Origin: Pedobacter sp. MC2016-05
Lineage (GTDB): Bacteria; Bacteroidota; Bacteroidia; Sphingobacteriales; Sphingobacteriaceae
DNA length: 62,769 bases
Reading direction: 5' to 3'
NCBI RefSeq assembly: GCF_026239735.1
Contig: NZ_JAPIVT010000027.1
Location: forward strand, 1 to 62,769
Part shown: positions 23,092 through 31,855 of the stretch, piece after piece
How positions within the stretch are numbered: position 1 is the first letter of the stretch
Layout: each line of letters opens with the position of its first letter
The notes under the pieces: model-generated
What the model was told of the DNA's origin: nothing
Databases searched by the model: none
Seen by the model: the letters and a program-made list of their open reading frames with translations, nothing else
Program-made: the position numbers and the translations under genes

Positions 23092-23811
23092 ATGTTAATC
23101 ATCATTTTTATCGTATTTGGTTTTTGCTTTCTACTCGAAAGAATTAAACCGGGCTGGAAATTGCCAAACGTGTCCACATGGACCATCAGGGTTTTAGGAG
23201 TTAACTTCATTCAGTTAAGTATAGTTGTCTTAGCTGGATTTACCTGGGAAAAATGGCTCTCATCTGTCTCCGTTTTTCAACTTTCTAATTTTGTTCCCAA
23301 TTGGCTCGGCGGTATTATCGCCTATTTTATTGCAACGTTTATTTTTTACTGGTGGCATCGCTGGAGGCATACTGTTGATTTTTTATGGCTGGGTTTTCAC
23401 CAAATTCACCACAGTCCGCAACGCTTAGAAGTGATTACCTCATTCTACAAACATCCCTTAGAAATGACAGTAAATTCGATTATTGGAAGTCTTTTGGTTT
23501 ATACATTATTAGGGCTTAATCCTGAAGCCGGAGCCATTTATACTTTATGCACAGCACTTGGAGAATTTTTTTACCACACCAATGTGAAAACACCACAATG
23601 GATTGGCTACATTTTTCAGCGGCCAGAAATGCACCGCATTCATCATCAATATGAAAAACATAGCAATAATTATGGCGACATTGTATGGTGGGATATGCTA
23701 TTTGGCACCTATGAAAATCCAAAGGAATTTAAAAGCACCTGCGGATTTGATGATGAAAAGGAGCAAAGACTATTGGAGATGATCAAATTTAAAGATGTGC
23801 ATCAACATTAA
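23092..23811 (+). CDS. sterol desaturase / fatty acid hydroxylase family membrane protein
   Basis: 239 residues. Transmembrane helices lie at about 1-15, 40-58 and 70-90. The di-iron histidine motifs are present in order: HRWRH (about 96-100), HQIHH (about 107-111) and HRIHHQYEKH (about 183-192). Such proteins use O2 to hydroxylate or desaturate lipids in the membrane. The lipid substrate is unknown. The upstream Crp/Fnr gene and the FNR-like site suggest oxygen- or redox-linked control. Confidence 0.9.
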   Translation: MLIIIFIVFGFCFLLERIKPGWKLPNVSTWTIRVLGVNFIQLSIVVLAGFTWEKWLSSVSVFQLSNFVPNWLGGIIAYFIATFIFYWWHRWRHTVDFLWLGFHQIHHSPQRLEVITSFYKHPLEMTVNSIIGSLLVYTLLGLNPEAGAIYTLCTALGEFFYHTNVKTPQWIGYIFQRPEMHRIHHQYEKHSNNYGDIVWWDMLFGTYENPKEFKSTCGFDDEKEQRLLEMIKFKDVHQH

Positions 23812-23902
23812 GTCATTTTCGATTTTTTTATCGGCTGTTGCCTACACCAGCCGAATTTAAATTCTAGTAGCATAATGCTTATCTTCATCAAAATTTTAAT
23901 CT

Positions 23903-24504
23903 ATGAAAAAACGCTTCTTGACACTTTTACTTCTTTTATCCGCTACGCAGTTCGCTTTCTCACAAACTCAAGATATTAAAGATCTCTACTGGGATTTTTT
24001 GCAAATCAGATTGGAGGTCAGTGAAAAAAGCAAAGCCATTAATTTAGCAGAAGCATTAATTAAAAGATCCTCTGAATTAAACCAAAAACAAATGGGTAGT
24101 GTACCTATCACTTGGCAAGGCTTTATGAAGAAACCGATCAAATGAATCTTGCGATTCCATATTATGAAAAAAGTATCAAAATGACGCCTGGCTATTATGT
24201 GCCTTACCTTGCTTTAGGAAATCATTATTTTAAGGATTGCCAGGCGATGATTAAAAAGATGAATGCTGCCGTCGACTCAAAAAGCGTTGTCATTTATGGC
24301 AAATTGGTAGAAGATTATAAAAAACTATCGACGAAAACCGCAGCATATTTAGAAAAATCTTACGCTTGCGATCCAGATGATTCGACTAAAGGTATCATCA
24401 CTTATCTGTATCAAACATCTAAAAACAATGTGGCACTTCAAACATTTGATACACGAATAAAGAAACTTTCTGATAATTGCATCACCTTATTGGATGATGA
24501 ATAA
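23903..24504 (+). pseudogene. frameshifted secreted TPR-like protein
   Basis: ATG 23903 gives a signal peptide (MKKRFLTLLLLLSATQFAFSQ) and about 50 residues of helical repeat. At about 24101-24106 the frame is lost. After one missing base the sequence continues as YHLARLYEETDQMNLAIPYYEKSIKMTPGYYVPYLALGNHYF, a clear tetratricopeptide pair, to the stop at 24504. Reassembled, it would be about 200 residues. Only this single lesion is visible and the rest reads well, so it may be a recent mutation or a sequencing error. Confidence 0.8.
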
Positions 24505-24514
24505 TTAAAATATT

Positions 24515-24574
24515 CGTCATTGCGAGGCACGAAGCAATCTATCAAGCTTCAATCGCTTTGTACCTTGCAATGAT
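24515..24574. repeat. palindromic repeat CGTCATTGCGAGG...
   Basis: CGTCATTGCGAGGCACGAAGC and its imperfect inverse (CGCTTTGTACCTTGCAATGAT) form a stem of about 27 bases around CAAGCT. It belongs to the dispersed family also at 8.9, 17.7 and 62.0 kb. Confidence 0.8.
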
Positions 24575-24604
24575 ACTAAACTTAGCAGTAAAGAATATTA
24601 TATC

Positions 24605-26422
24605 CTACTTCTTCGATTCGTCAATCGCTTTGTTAATTACATCTTGAATCCGCCCTCTGATTCTTAAGTTCCCAAGCTTATCGCTCACGCTTGGACTAAC
24701 CCTATTGGAAAGGAAAACATATACCAAACCTCTTGATGGATCTACCCAAACACAAGTGCCGGTGTACCCGGTATGCCCATAAGTTTGTGGCGAAGCCAGG
24801 TTTGATGGATAGTGTTTTGTACTATCCGGGTCCCAACGATCGAAACCTAAACCACGACGACTCACGTTTGATTGTTTTGAAGTAAACATATCAACCGTTT
24901 CTGGTTTAAAATATTGCGTACCCCCGTAAGTACCACGATTTAAAAGCATCTGATAAATGATGGCCAAATCGTTGGCGCTGGAAAACAAACCGGCATGACC
25001 AGACACACCACCGGCAAGTGCTGCACCCTGATCGTGAACATAACCTACTAAAAGCGTTCTTCTGAAATAGGTATCTTGCTCCGTAGGGATAATTTGATCT
25101 CTACCGAAACGATTTCTAGGTAAAAATCCGGCCGTCTGCATCCCCAACGGTTTGTAGAAGTTTTCGTATGTATATTGGTTTAACGGCTCCTCACTAATGT
25201 GCTCTACAATATCCTTCATCACATACATACTAATGTCGCTGTAAACATATTGTCCTCTGGTTTTGATGGGCGAATTGAGCATTTTTGGCCACATGAAATT
25301 CTTAAAAAAGTCTTTTTTGATATAATAACCATCGGCAACCTTTGTTGGGAAAGCAGCAGAAGAATCTACACTATAATCTCCTGTTTTTACGTAATTGTGG
25401 AATGGAATGTATGGAATAAAACCGGCCTGGTGCAGCATCACTTCACGAACTTGAATGTTGTTCATGGGCGTAGTTCGGGCTTTCGGAATATAGGCGCCGA
25501 TATTAGTATCCAATTTCAACTTTCCCTCCTCGAACAAACGCATTACCGAAGGTGTGGTGGCTGTAACTTTAGTTACCGAAGCCAAATCGAAAATATCGGT
25601 TACCTTATCAGGAAGATTCGTATCGTAAGTGTGCGTTCCGTAAGCCTTATTAAAAATCACTTTTCCATCCTTCGCCACCAAAATCACCAAACCTGGGGCT
25701 GCCTTTTCTCTAATGGTTTCCTCGGCAATCGCATCAATTTCTTTTAAATTATTAGAGTTTACACCAGCATCCTCGGGAACGGTATATTTCAACCGGGTTT
25801 TGTCAGTTGTAAAGCCAGAACCTACGGTATATTTTGCAGAATAGGCTTTAGTTAATTTATTTACCGCTGCAATGCCACCAAAAATATATTGCGGCACAAT
25901 GGCCGCTGCGTCTGCACTGTTTTCTCCAGTCCAAATAATGGGCGACTGAAGTAAATCAAACGATTTTAATGCGGTTCCATTTCCAAAAAGGGAAATGATC
26001 ACCTTTTTTGTTTTGCTTACACTGTTAATAAAATTGATGTATTTGGCATTGGTGGTTTGCTGATCATCAATGGCAATCAGCACAACGTTGAAATATTTAA
26101 GGTCGTCTTCCAGGTCATTCAGGTTTACGCTATCCTTATATTTATCTGCAGAAAACGATGTAATTTTATCGTATTTGTTAGCTAAACTATCAAAAACTAA
26201 GCTGTAAGAAAACCCCAGACTTACTGAGGCAATGTTTATTTTATCGAGAGATTTTAATGGTATAACAGCATCTTTATTGTTCAGCAAAATGGTTGAACTG
26301 GTAATATTATTGGCAACAGAAAGCTTTTTTTCGTTTGTAGCATGGTCTTGGGCACAAGCCATTAAACATAAAACATTAAAGAAACTCGCTACGCCCAGAA
26401 TGACTAATCTATTTCGCTTCAT
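24605..26422 (-). CDS. beta-lactamase-related serine hydrolase with GH3 C-terminal-like N-domain, lipoprotein
   Basis: 605 residues with lipobox LMAC (Cys23). Residues 40-200 (STILLNNKDAVIPLKSLDKINIASVSLG ... VVLIAIDDQQTTNAKYINF ... VIISLFGNGTAL) resemble the C-terminal sandwich domain of GH3 glycosidases. The GH3 catalytic barrel that precedes it in the longer NagZ-type fusions of this phylum is absent. Residues 215-600 form a class C beta-lactamase/DD-peptidase fold: SVTK (282-285), Tyr-Ser-Asp in YVYSDISMYV, and YGHTGYTG near the end. It may act on peptidoglycan peptides. It overlaps the upstream amidohydrolase gene by 14 bases, so the two form one operon. Confidence 0.85.
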   Translation of the reverse strand: MKRNRLVILGVASFFNVLCLMACAQDHATNEKKLSVANNITSSTILLNNKDAVIPLKSLDKINIASVSLGFSYSLVFDSLANKYDKITSFSADKYKDSVNLNDLEDDLKYFNVVLIAIDDQQTTNAKYINFINSVSKTKKVIISLFGNGTALKSFDLLQSPIIWTGENSADAAAIVPQYIFGGIAAVNKLTKAYSAKYTVGSGFTTDKTRLKYTVPEDAGVNSNNLKEIDAIAEETIREKAAPGLVILVAKDGKVIFNKAYGTHTYDTNLPDKVTDIFDLASVTKVTATTPSVMRLFEEGKLKLDTNIGAYIPKARTTPMNNIQVREVMLHQAGFIPYIPFHNYVKTGDYSVDSSAAFPTKVADGYYIKKDFFKNFMWPKMLNSPIKTRGQYVYSDISMYVMKDIVEHISEEPLNQYTYENFYKPLGMQTAGFLPRNRFGRDQIIPTEQDTYFRRTLLVGYVHDQGAALAGGVSGHAGLFSSANDLAIIYQMLLNRGTYGGTQYFKPETVDMFTSKQSNVSRRGLGFDRWDPDSTKHYPSNLASPQTYGHTGYTGTCVWVDPSRGLVYVFLSNRVSPSVSDKLGNLRIRGRIQDVINKAIDESKK

Positions 26423-28043
26423 ATACTTTTTCTCCGTTCAAATAGGTTTTTAAAACTTTGGTTTTTAATCTGTTTTGTGGGGTTGATTTTAAAATATCGT
26501 GATCAAGAATAACAAAATCGGCAAATTTACCTTTTTCTAAACTGCCTTTTTCCTTTTCTTCAAAATTCGCTTTTGCGGCCCAAATGGTCATCCCACGTAA
26601 AGCTTCTTCCGGTGTAAGCGCATTTTCTATTTGAAAACCGCCTTTCGGAAACCCCTTTGCATCGTCTCTCACTGTTGCAGCATAAAACGTTAATAATGGA
26701 TTAATGTTTTCCACCGGAAAATCAGTTCCCAGGGGTATCCAGCCATTTTGTTTAAGGAGTTGTTTGTAGGCATAAGCATCTTTAACCCGCTCTGGCCCCA
26801 ATCTTTCTCCCGCCCAATACATATCTGAAGTAGCATGTGTTGGTTGAACGGAAGGAATAATATTCGCTTTTCCAAAAAGAGCGAAATCATTTGAGTTTAC
26901 TACCTGAGCATGTTCAATTCTCCAGCGTTTATCGTTTTTGCCTTTGAGCACTTTATTATAAATGTTGAGCATTACCCGGTTGGCCGAATCGCCAATGGCA
27001 TGGGTGCACATTTGAAAATTATGCGCTGCAATTTTTCCAGCTACCTCCTCAAAATGCTTCCGATTGCTCAACAAGAAACCACTTTTCGCTGGCATATCGC
27101 TGTAAGGATGTAATAAACAAGCACCTCTTGACCCCAAAGCGCCATCAGCATAAACTTTAAATGAGCGAACATTTAGTCGATCGGTTTTAATTGCTCCGCG
27201 TTTAAACAGGTAATCATAATTTTGTTCAGCATCGGATAACATGACATATAAACGCATTTTCAACTTTCCGTCCTTTTGCATTTTTTCGATAAAATCTACC
27301 GCTTGAAAGGGTAAGCCACAATCATCAATCGTTGTTAAGCCAGCGGCAAAACAATTTGCTTGCGCATCGGTTAAAATTTTAGTTGCCAGTTTTTCATCAG
27401 GCGATGGAATTTTGCTATCTACAAGGCCAACCGCATTATCGATCAAAACTCCAGTCAATTTTCCGTTGGCGCTAAGCATATCACCACCCACTAATTTCTG
27501 TTCACCCTTTATCCCTGCTTCATCGAAAGCTTTTTGATTGACCACAGCAGCATGTCCATCTACTCGATTTAATAATACTGGCCGGTTTGGAAATAATTCC
27601 GTTAATTTTTCATTTGTAGGGAAAGCTTTATTTTCCCAGTCGTTTTGATCCCAGCCATTGCCAATTAACCAGCCATCTGGATGGGTTTTAGCGAACGCTT
27701 TCAATCTCTCCAAAATCTCCTCCCAGGATCTGGTATCCCTTAAATCTGCTGTTTGCAAGCTTTGCCCGTAACCGAAAAAATGTGCATGTGCATCGATAAA
27801 ACCTGGGTAAACTGATTTTCCATCGGCATTAACTTCTTCTTTAGCCTCGTATTTTGATTGAATCTCTTTTGAAGAACCCAAGCCTAGAATTTTTCCATCT
27901 TTAACGGCAAAAGCTTCAACTTTTTCGAATTGATCATTAACAGTATAAATAATGGCATTATAAATGATCAGGTCAGCTTGTTCTTTTTTCCTGCAGGAAG
28001 AAAAAAACAACGCCAAAGAAAGGACGAAGAGAAATGATTTCAT
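26409..28043 (-). CDS. YtcJ-like metal-dependent amidohydrolase, lipoprotein
   Basis: 544 residues with signal and lipobox FFSSC (Cys17). The amidohydrolase-superfamily barrel shows the first metal motif as GFIDAHAHFFGYG, the GDxxD-like segment around HPDGWLIGNGWDQNDW, CTHAIGDSANRVMLNIY, RIEHAQVVNSND and PLGTDFPVENINP. This pattern fits the COG1574 (YtcJ/LAF3) branch. The substrate is not known. It probably sits at a membrane facing the periplasm. Co-transcription with the beta-lactamase-like gene suggests hydrolysis of amide-containing envelope or exogenous compounds (inference). Confidence 0.9.
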   Translation of the reverse strand: MKSFLFVLSLALFFSSCRKKEQADLIIYNAIIYTVNDQFEKVEAFAVKDGKILGLGSSKEIQSKYEAKEEVNADGKSVYPGFIDAHAHFFGYGQSLQTADLRDTRSWEEILERLKAFAKTHPDGWLIGNGWDQNDWENKAFPTNEKLTELFPNRPVLLNRVDGHAAVVNQKAFDEAGIKGEQKLVGGDMLSANGKLTGVLIDNAVGLVDSKIPSPDEKLATKILTDAQANCFAAGLTTIDDCGLPFQAVDFIEKMQKDGKLKMRLYVMLSDAEQNYDYLFKRGAIKTDRLNVRSFKVYADGALGSRGACLLHPYSDMPAKSGFLLSNRKHFEEVAGKIAAHNFQMCTHAIGDSANRVMLNIYNKVLKGKNDKRWRIEHAQVVNSNDFALFGKANIIPSVQPTHATSDMYWAGERLGPERVKDAYAYKQLLKQNGWIPLGTDFPVENINPLLTFYAATVRDDAKGFPKGGFQIENALTPEEALRGMTIWAAKANFEEKEKGSLEKGKFADFVILDHDILKSTPQNRLKTKVLKTYLNGEKVYEAK

Positions 28044-28186
28044 GTTGTTAAAGATAGAAAATTGAAATGAATTGGCTTTGTAAAATGCCGATTACGAAAT
28101 TGGTTAGCTCTTAAATTCGGCTGGCGATCATCAATATTTTCTTATCAAGATTAAAAGGAGATGCACAATTGATAGGTGATGTTCAA

Positions 28187-28228
28187 GACAAAAGACTTAG
28201 GACTTCAGACTGCTGACTTTGGACTTTT
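28187..28228. repeat. degenerate heptamer array (GACTTNN)
   Basis: Six consecutive 7-base units: GACAAAA, GACTTAG, GACTTCA, GACTGCT, GACTTTG, GACTTTT. It lies between the divergent amidohydrolase and mutL genes. The rest of the 275-base gap shows no gene. Confidence 0.7.
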
Positions 28229-28318
28229 TCGAACAGTCATTTACATGTTGAGTTTTAAACAAAGCCAAATCCTTAAGCTTATTTTGTATAATTTAGCAAA
28301 TTCACTTTGCCCTAATAC

Positions 28319-30154
28319 ATGACTGATATTATTCACTTATTGCCTGATGCTGTTGCCAATCAAATTGCTGCCGGAGAAGTTGTTCAACGACCTGCTTCTG
28401 CTGTAAAAGAATTACTTGAAAATTCGATTGATGCTGGCGCAGATAAAATCCAATTGGTGATAAAAGATGCCGGAAAAGCACTCATTCAGATTGTTGACAA
28501 TGGTTGCGGAATGAGCGTTACCGATGCCAGAATGTGTTTCGAGCGCCACGCCACCTCAAAAGTAAAAAAGGCGGAAGATTTATTTGCTATTCGCACTATG
28601 GGTTTTCGTGGCGAAGCGATGGCTTCGATAGCTGCAATTTCTCAGGTAGAAATGAAAACCCGCCGCCATGAAGACGAAATTGGTACCTGCATTTCTATTG
28701 AAGGCGCTTTGGTAACTGCACAAGAACCCGTGGCGACGCCTGCGGGCACACAAATTGCCATTAAAAATTTGTTTTACAATACCCCTGCTCGTCGTAATTT
28801 CTTAAAGAGCAATCCGGTAGAAATGCGTCATATTATTGATGAATTTACAAGGGTAGCATTGGCACACCCAACGGTATTTTTCAGCTTGCATCATGACGGG
28901 ACAGAAATTTTTAACCTCCCGAAAGGAAACTTAAAACAACGTATTGTCCACATTTTTGGCAATAATTACAACGAGCGATTGGTTCCTGTTGAAGAGGAAA
29001 CAACCATAATAAATTTAAAAGGCTACATCGGAAAACCGGCTTTCGCCAAGAAAACCCGTGGTGAGCAATTCTTTTTTGTAAACAATCGATTTATTAAAGA
29101 CCCGTATTTAAATCACGCCGTAAGTTCGGCTTTTGAAGATCTTTTGCCAGATGATAGCTACCCGTTATACGTCCTCTTCATTGAAATTGATCCTTCAAAA
29201 ATTGATGTAAACGTTCATCCTACCAAAACAGAGATTAAGTATTTAGATGAAAAATCTATTTATGCGATCATGAAATCTGCTGTAAAACGTTCTATTGGGA
29301 GATATAACATCTCTCCTACTTTAGATTTTGATCAGGAAACGGGTTTCAGTAACATGATTACGCAAAAGGCAGTGGAAGATATTGTTCCGCCTAGTATTAA
29401 TTTCAATCCCGATTTTAATCCTTTTGCCAGCGACAGCAGTTCCGTTTCAGGATATGCCACTTCATCAAGAAACTATGAAGCAAAACCGAGTGCAAAAAAC
29501 TGGGGCTCGCTTTATGAAGTGGTGGAGCAACCGGTGATCGAACAAACATCGTTTTACACAGACGAACCGGTCTTTGAAACGAAGCAAAAGCAATATATGC
29601 AATTGCATAACCGTTACATTGTTTCGCAGATTAAATCGGGTTTAATGGTTATCGATCAACAAATGGCACACGAGCGTATTCTTTATGAACGATTTCTAAT
29701 ACATTTAGACGATAGGAAAGGCGCATCGCAACAAAGTTTATTTCCGCAAACCATTACCCTTAACGCCAACGATTTCGAACTGGCCAAAAGTTTATTGGAC
29801 GATATAAAAAGTTTAGGCTTTGATGTACGTGAATTCGGAAAAAATACGTTGGTTGTAGAAGGTGTTCCGGTTGATTTAGGAAGCAGTAATATCAACGAAA
29901 CACAACTATTTGAGCAACTAATTGAAGGTTTCAAAAACTCTCAGCAGGAATTGAAGTTAACTAAAAGAGATAGCCTGGCCCGAACGCTGGCAAAAAACAG
30001 TGCGATAAAAGCCGGAACTGCATTAAGCCAGGAAGAAATGAATACGCTGATTGATGAACTTTTTGCCTGTAAAACCCCTAATTTTAGCGTGAGTGGAAAA
30101 CCAGTGATTCAAACCATAACCTTGGGAGAATTAGATAAGAAGTTTGAAAAGTAA
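28319..30154 (+). CDS. mutL: DNA mismatch repair protein MutL
   Basis: 611 residues. The GHKL ATPase N-domain is complete: IAAGEVVQRPASAVKELLENSIDAGA with the catalytic Glu of KELLENS, DNGCGM, ATSKVKKAEDLFAIRTMGFRGEAMASI, and GTQIAIKNLFYNTPARRNFLKS. The S5-like domain has NNRFIKDPYLNHA and DVNVHPTKTEIKY. After a low-complexity linker (about 350-415) comes the C-terminal dimerisation domain, which ends GKPVIQTITLGEL. The endonuclease motif DQHAAHERILYE appears as DQQMAHERILYE. It couples MutS mismatch recognition to downstream repair. Confidence 0.96.
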   Translation: MTDIIHLLPDAVANQIAAGEVVQRPASAVKELLENSIDAGADKIQLVIKDAGKALIQIVDNGCGMSVTDARMCFERHATSKVKKAEDLFAIRTMGFRGEAMASIAAISQVEMKTRRHEDEIGTCISIEGALVTAQEPVATPAGTQIAIKNLFYNTPARRNFLKSNPVEMRHIIDEFTRVALAHPTVFFSLHHDGTEIFNLPKGNLKQRIVHIFGNNYNERLVPVEEETTIINLKGYIGKPAFAKKTRGEQFFFVNNRFIKDPYLNHAVSSAFEDLLPDDSYPLYVLFIEIDPSKIDVNVHPTKTEIKYLDEKSIYAIMKSAVKRSIGRYNISPTLDFDQETGFSNMITQKAVEDIVPPSINFNPDFNPFASDSSSVSGYATSSRNYEAKPSAKNWGSLYEVVEQPVIEQTSFYTDEPVFETKQKQYMQLHNRYIVSQIKSGLMVIDQQMAHERILYERFLIHLDDRKGASQQSLFPQTITLNANDFELAKSLLDDIKSLGFDVREFGKNTLVVEGVPVDLGSSNINETQLFEQLIEGFKNSQQELKLTKRDSLARTLAKNSAIKAGTALSQEEMNTLIDELFACKTPNFSVSGKPVIQTITLGELDKKFEK

Positions 30155-30210
30155 GGCGAAGAGTAAGGAATAAGGAGCAAGGAACAAAGAGCCAGGAGCT
30201 AAGAGCAAAT
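30150..30210. repeat. degenerate heptamer array (AGCAAGG type)
   Basis: Seven units in strict 7-base phase from 30162: AGTAAGG, AATAAGG, AGCAAGG, AACAAAG, AGCCAGG, AGCTAAG, AGCAAAT. An identical AGTAAGG at 30150-30156 contains the mutL TAA stop, out of phase by five bases. Confidence 0.7.
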
Positions 30211-30303
30211 AAAAAGATTCCTGAATAAAGTAAATAGAAAAACAAAACAACGCTTTAAACTCCTCCCTTCTGGGGAGGTTGGGTGGCGCTAATAAATTCA
30301 TAA

Positions 30304-31008
30304 ATGAACAACCTGTATATCCCTCCAATAGTTAAAAACCTGCTAATCATTAACATTCTCTTTTTTGTGGGAACTTATTTTCTAAGTTCTACCATTAATT
30401 TGGAAGATATGCTAGCGGTTTATTATTTTGACTCTCCCAAATTTGGCGGCTGGCAAGTAATCACTTATATGTTTATGCATGGTGGTATTGCTCACATTTT
30501 CTTCAATATGTTTGCACTTTACTCCTTCGGAAGTTTATTGGAAACGCGTTGGGGAGGCAAAAAATTCCTTATATTTTATTTGATAACTGGCTTGGGTGCT
30601 TTATTACTCCAATGGGCAGTTCAAGCCATAGAGGTTAACCAAATTATTGGCCATTTTACGCTGTACGAAGGCTGGCAAAATCAAATAAAAAGTCAGGCAG
30701 ATTACCAAACCATAGGGCAAATTTACGGTGGAGGCATGTTAGGTGCCTCAGGGGCAGTATTTGGGTTGTTGGTAGCTTTTGGAATGTTATATCCAAATGC
30801 TGAACTTTATATTATGTTTATCCCAGTACCGGTTAAAGCGAAATATATCATCCCATTTTATATTTTAGTTGAATTATTTTTAGGCGTTAGTCGTTTTGAA
30901 GGCGATTCAATTGCACATTACGCCCACTTGGGTGGTGCTTTAATCGGCTTCATCCTGGTTAAAATTTGGAAGGATAAGAACACAAACTTTTATACTTACT
31001 ATGAATAA
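30304..31008 (+). CDS. rhomboid family intramembrane serine protease
   Basis: 234 residues, six to seven transmembrane helices. The catalytic Ser149 lies in GASGAVFGLL and its partner His208 in HYAHLGGALIGF. An oxyanion-type His/Asn pair sits in MHGGIAHIFFNMFALYSFG (about 59-76). It cleaves substrates within the inner membrane; targets are unknown. It is the first gene of a tight three-gene operon (8-base overlap with the next rhomboid). Confidence 0.92.
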   Translation: MNNLYIPPIVKNLLIINILFFVGTYFLSSTINLEDMLAVYYFDSPKFGGWQVITYMFMHGGIAHIFFNMFALYSFGSLLETRWGGKKFLIFYLITGLGALLLQWAVQAIEVNQIIGHFTLYEGWQNQIKSQADYQTIGQIYGGGMLGASGAVFGLLVAFGMLYPNAELYIMFIPVPVKAKYIIPFYILVELFLGVSRFEGDSIAHYAHLGGALIGFILVKIWKDKNTNFYTYYE

Positions 31009-31855
31009 TACGGTTAAAGATTTAAAGTTTAAGATTTTTCAATCGGGCAATCCCTTATTTCTATATATAGGAATAAACGTGATTATCTTTTTGGTTACCG
31101 CCATTATTGCTGTATTCTTATTTTTAGGCAGAACCGATTTCATTATTGGAGATTGGATTAGAGAGTATTTTGGAGTACCCGCTCAAATTACCGCTTTGCC
31201 AACCCGATTCTATACCATTTCTACTTACATGTTTTTCCATGATGGCTTTCTGCACCTGCTGTTTAACATGCTTGGTTTATTCTGGTTTGGTAATATCTTT
31301 ATGAACTTTTTGAAGTCCCGTCAATTTCATTTTGTTTATCTCGCAGGCGGGTTAGTTGGCGCTTTGATTTATATCGCCGGGTTAAATATCATCCCTGCCT
31401 TTGCTGATGGATTAATAAACAGAACTGTTGTTGGTTCTTCGGCTGCAGTAATGGCTATTATTGTTGCCACGGCTACACTGGTGCCAAACTATAGCATTAT
31501 GCTCTTGCTTTTTGGAGAAGTAAAAATAAAATGGGTGGCCATTGTATATTTCCTGTTGTCGTTTTTAGGCTTATCGTCTGCTAATGCAGGAGGAAATTTA
31601 GCGCATATCGGAGGCGCACTTCTAGGTTTCATCTTTATTAAAAGTTTGCAAAAAGGGAGCGACTGGAGCAAGATCTTCGAACGCAAACCTAAGCTAAAGG
31701 TTGTGCGCAACGAAAAACCGACTCCAAGAAAACCGGTTTTTAACGAGGTTTCTCAACAGGAAATTGATGCCATTTTAGATAAAATATCTTCATCAGGTTA
31801 TGATAAACTATCTGCTACAGAGAAAGAAAAACTTTTTAAAGCAAGCAAAGATTAA
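31001..31855 (+). CDS. second rhomboid family protease with cytosolic tail
   Basis: 284 residues. Transmembrane core with FFHDGFLHLLFNMLGLFWFG, catalytic Ser147 in GSSAAVMAI (GxS pattern kept; the following Gly is Ala) and His202 in NLAHIGGALLGF. A soluble C-terminal extension (about 225-284) is basic and then ends in the helix QEIDAILDKISSSGYDKLSATEKEKLF, typical of Bacteroidota rhomboids. It overlaps both neighbours (8 bases with the first rhomboid, 1 base with the endonuclease/phosphatase gene). Confidence 0.9.
   Translation: MNNTVKDLKFKIFQSGNPLFLYIGINVIIFLVTAIIAVFLFLGRTDFIIGDWIREYFGVPAQITALPTRFYTISTYMFFHDGFLHLLFNMLGLFWFGNIFMNFLKSRQFHFVYLAGGLVGALIYIAGLNIIPAFADGLINRTVVGSSAAVMAIIVATATLVPNYSIMLLLFGEVKIKWVAIVYFLLSFLGLSSANAGGNLAHIGGALLGFIFIKSLQKGSDWSKIFERKPKLKVVRNEKPTPRKPVFNEVSQQEIDAILDKISSSGYDKLSATEKEKLFKASKD

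Noticed and set aside
25199..25747. 182-residue open frame on the plus strand
   Set aside because: It lies wholly antisense inside the beta-lactamase-like gene, which has clear catalytic motifs; Cys/His/Ile-rich shadow translation.
24605..28043. Antibiotic-resistance operon (beta-lactamase plus amidohydrolase)
   Set aside because: The serine hydrolase belongs to the broad class C-like family with a Tyr-Ser-Asp variant motif and a GH3-type domain; this does not indicate a resistance enzyme.
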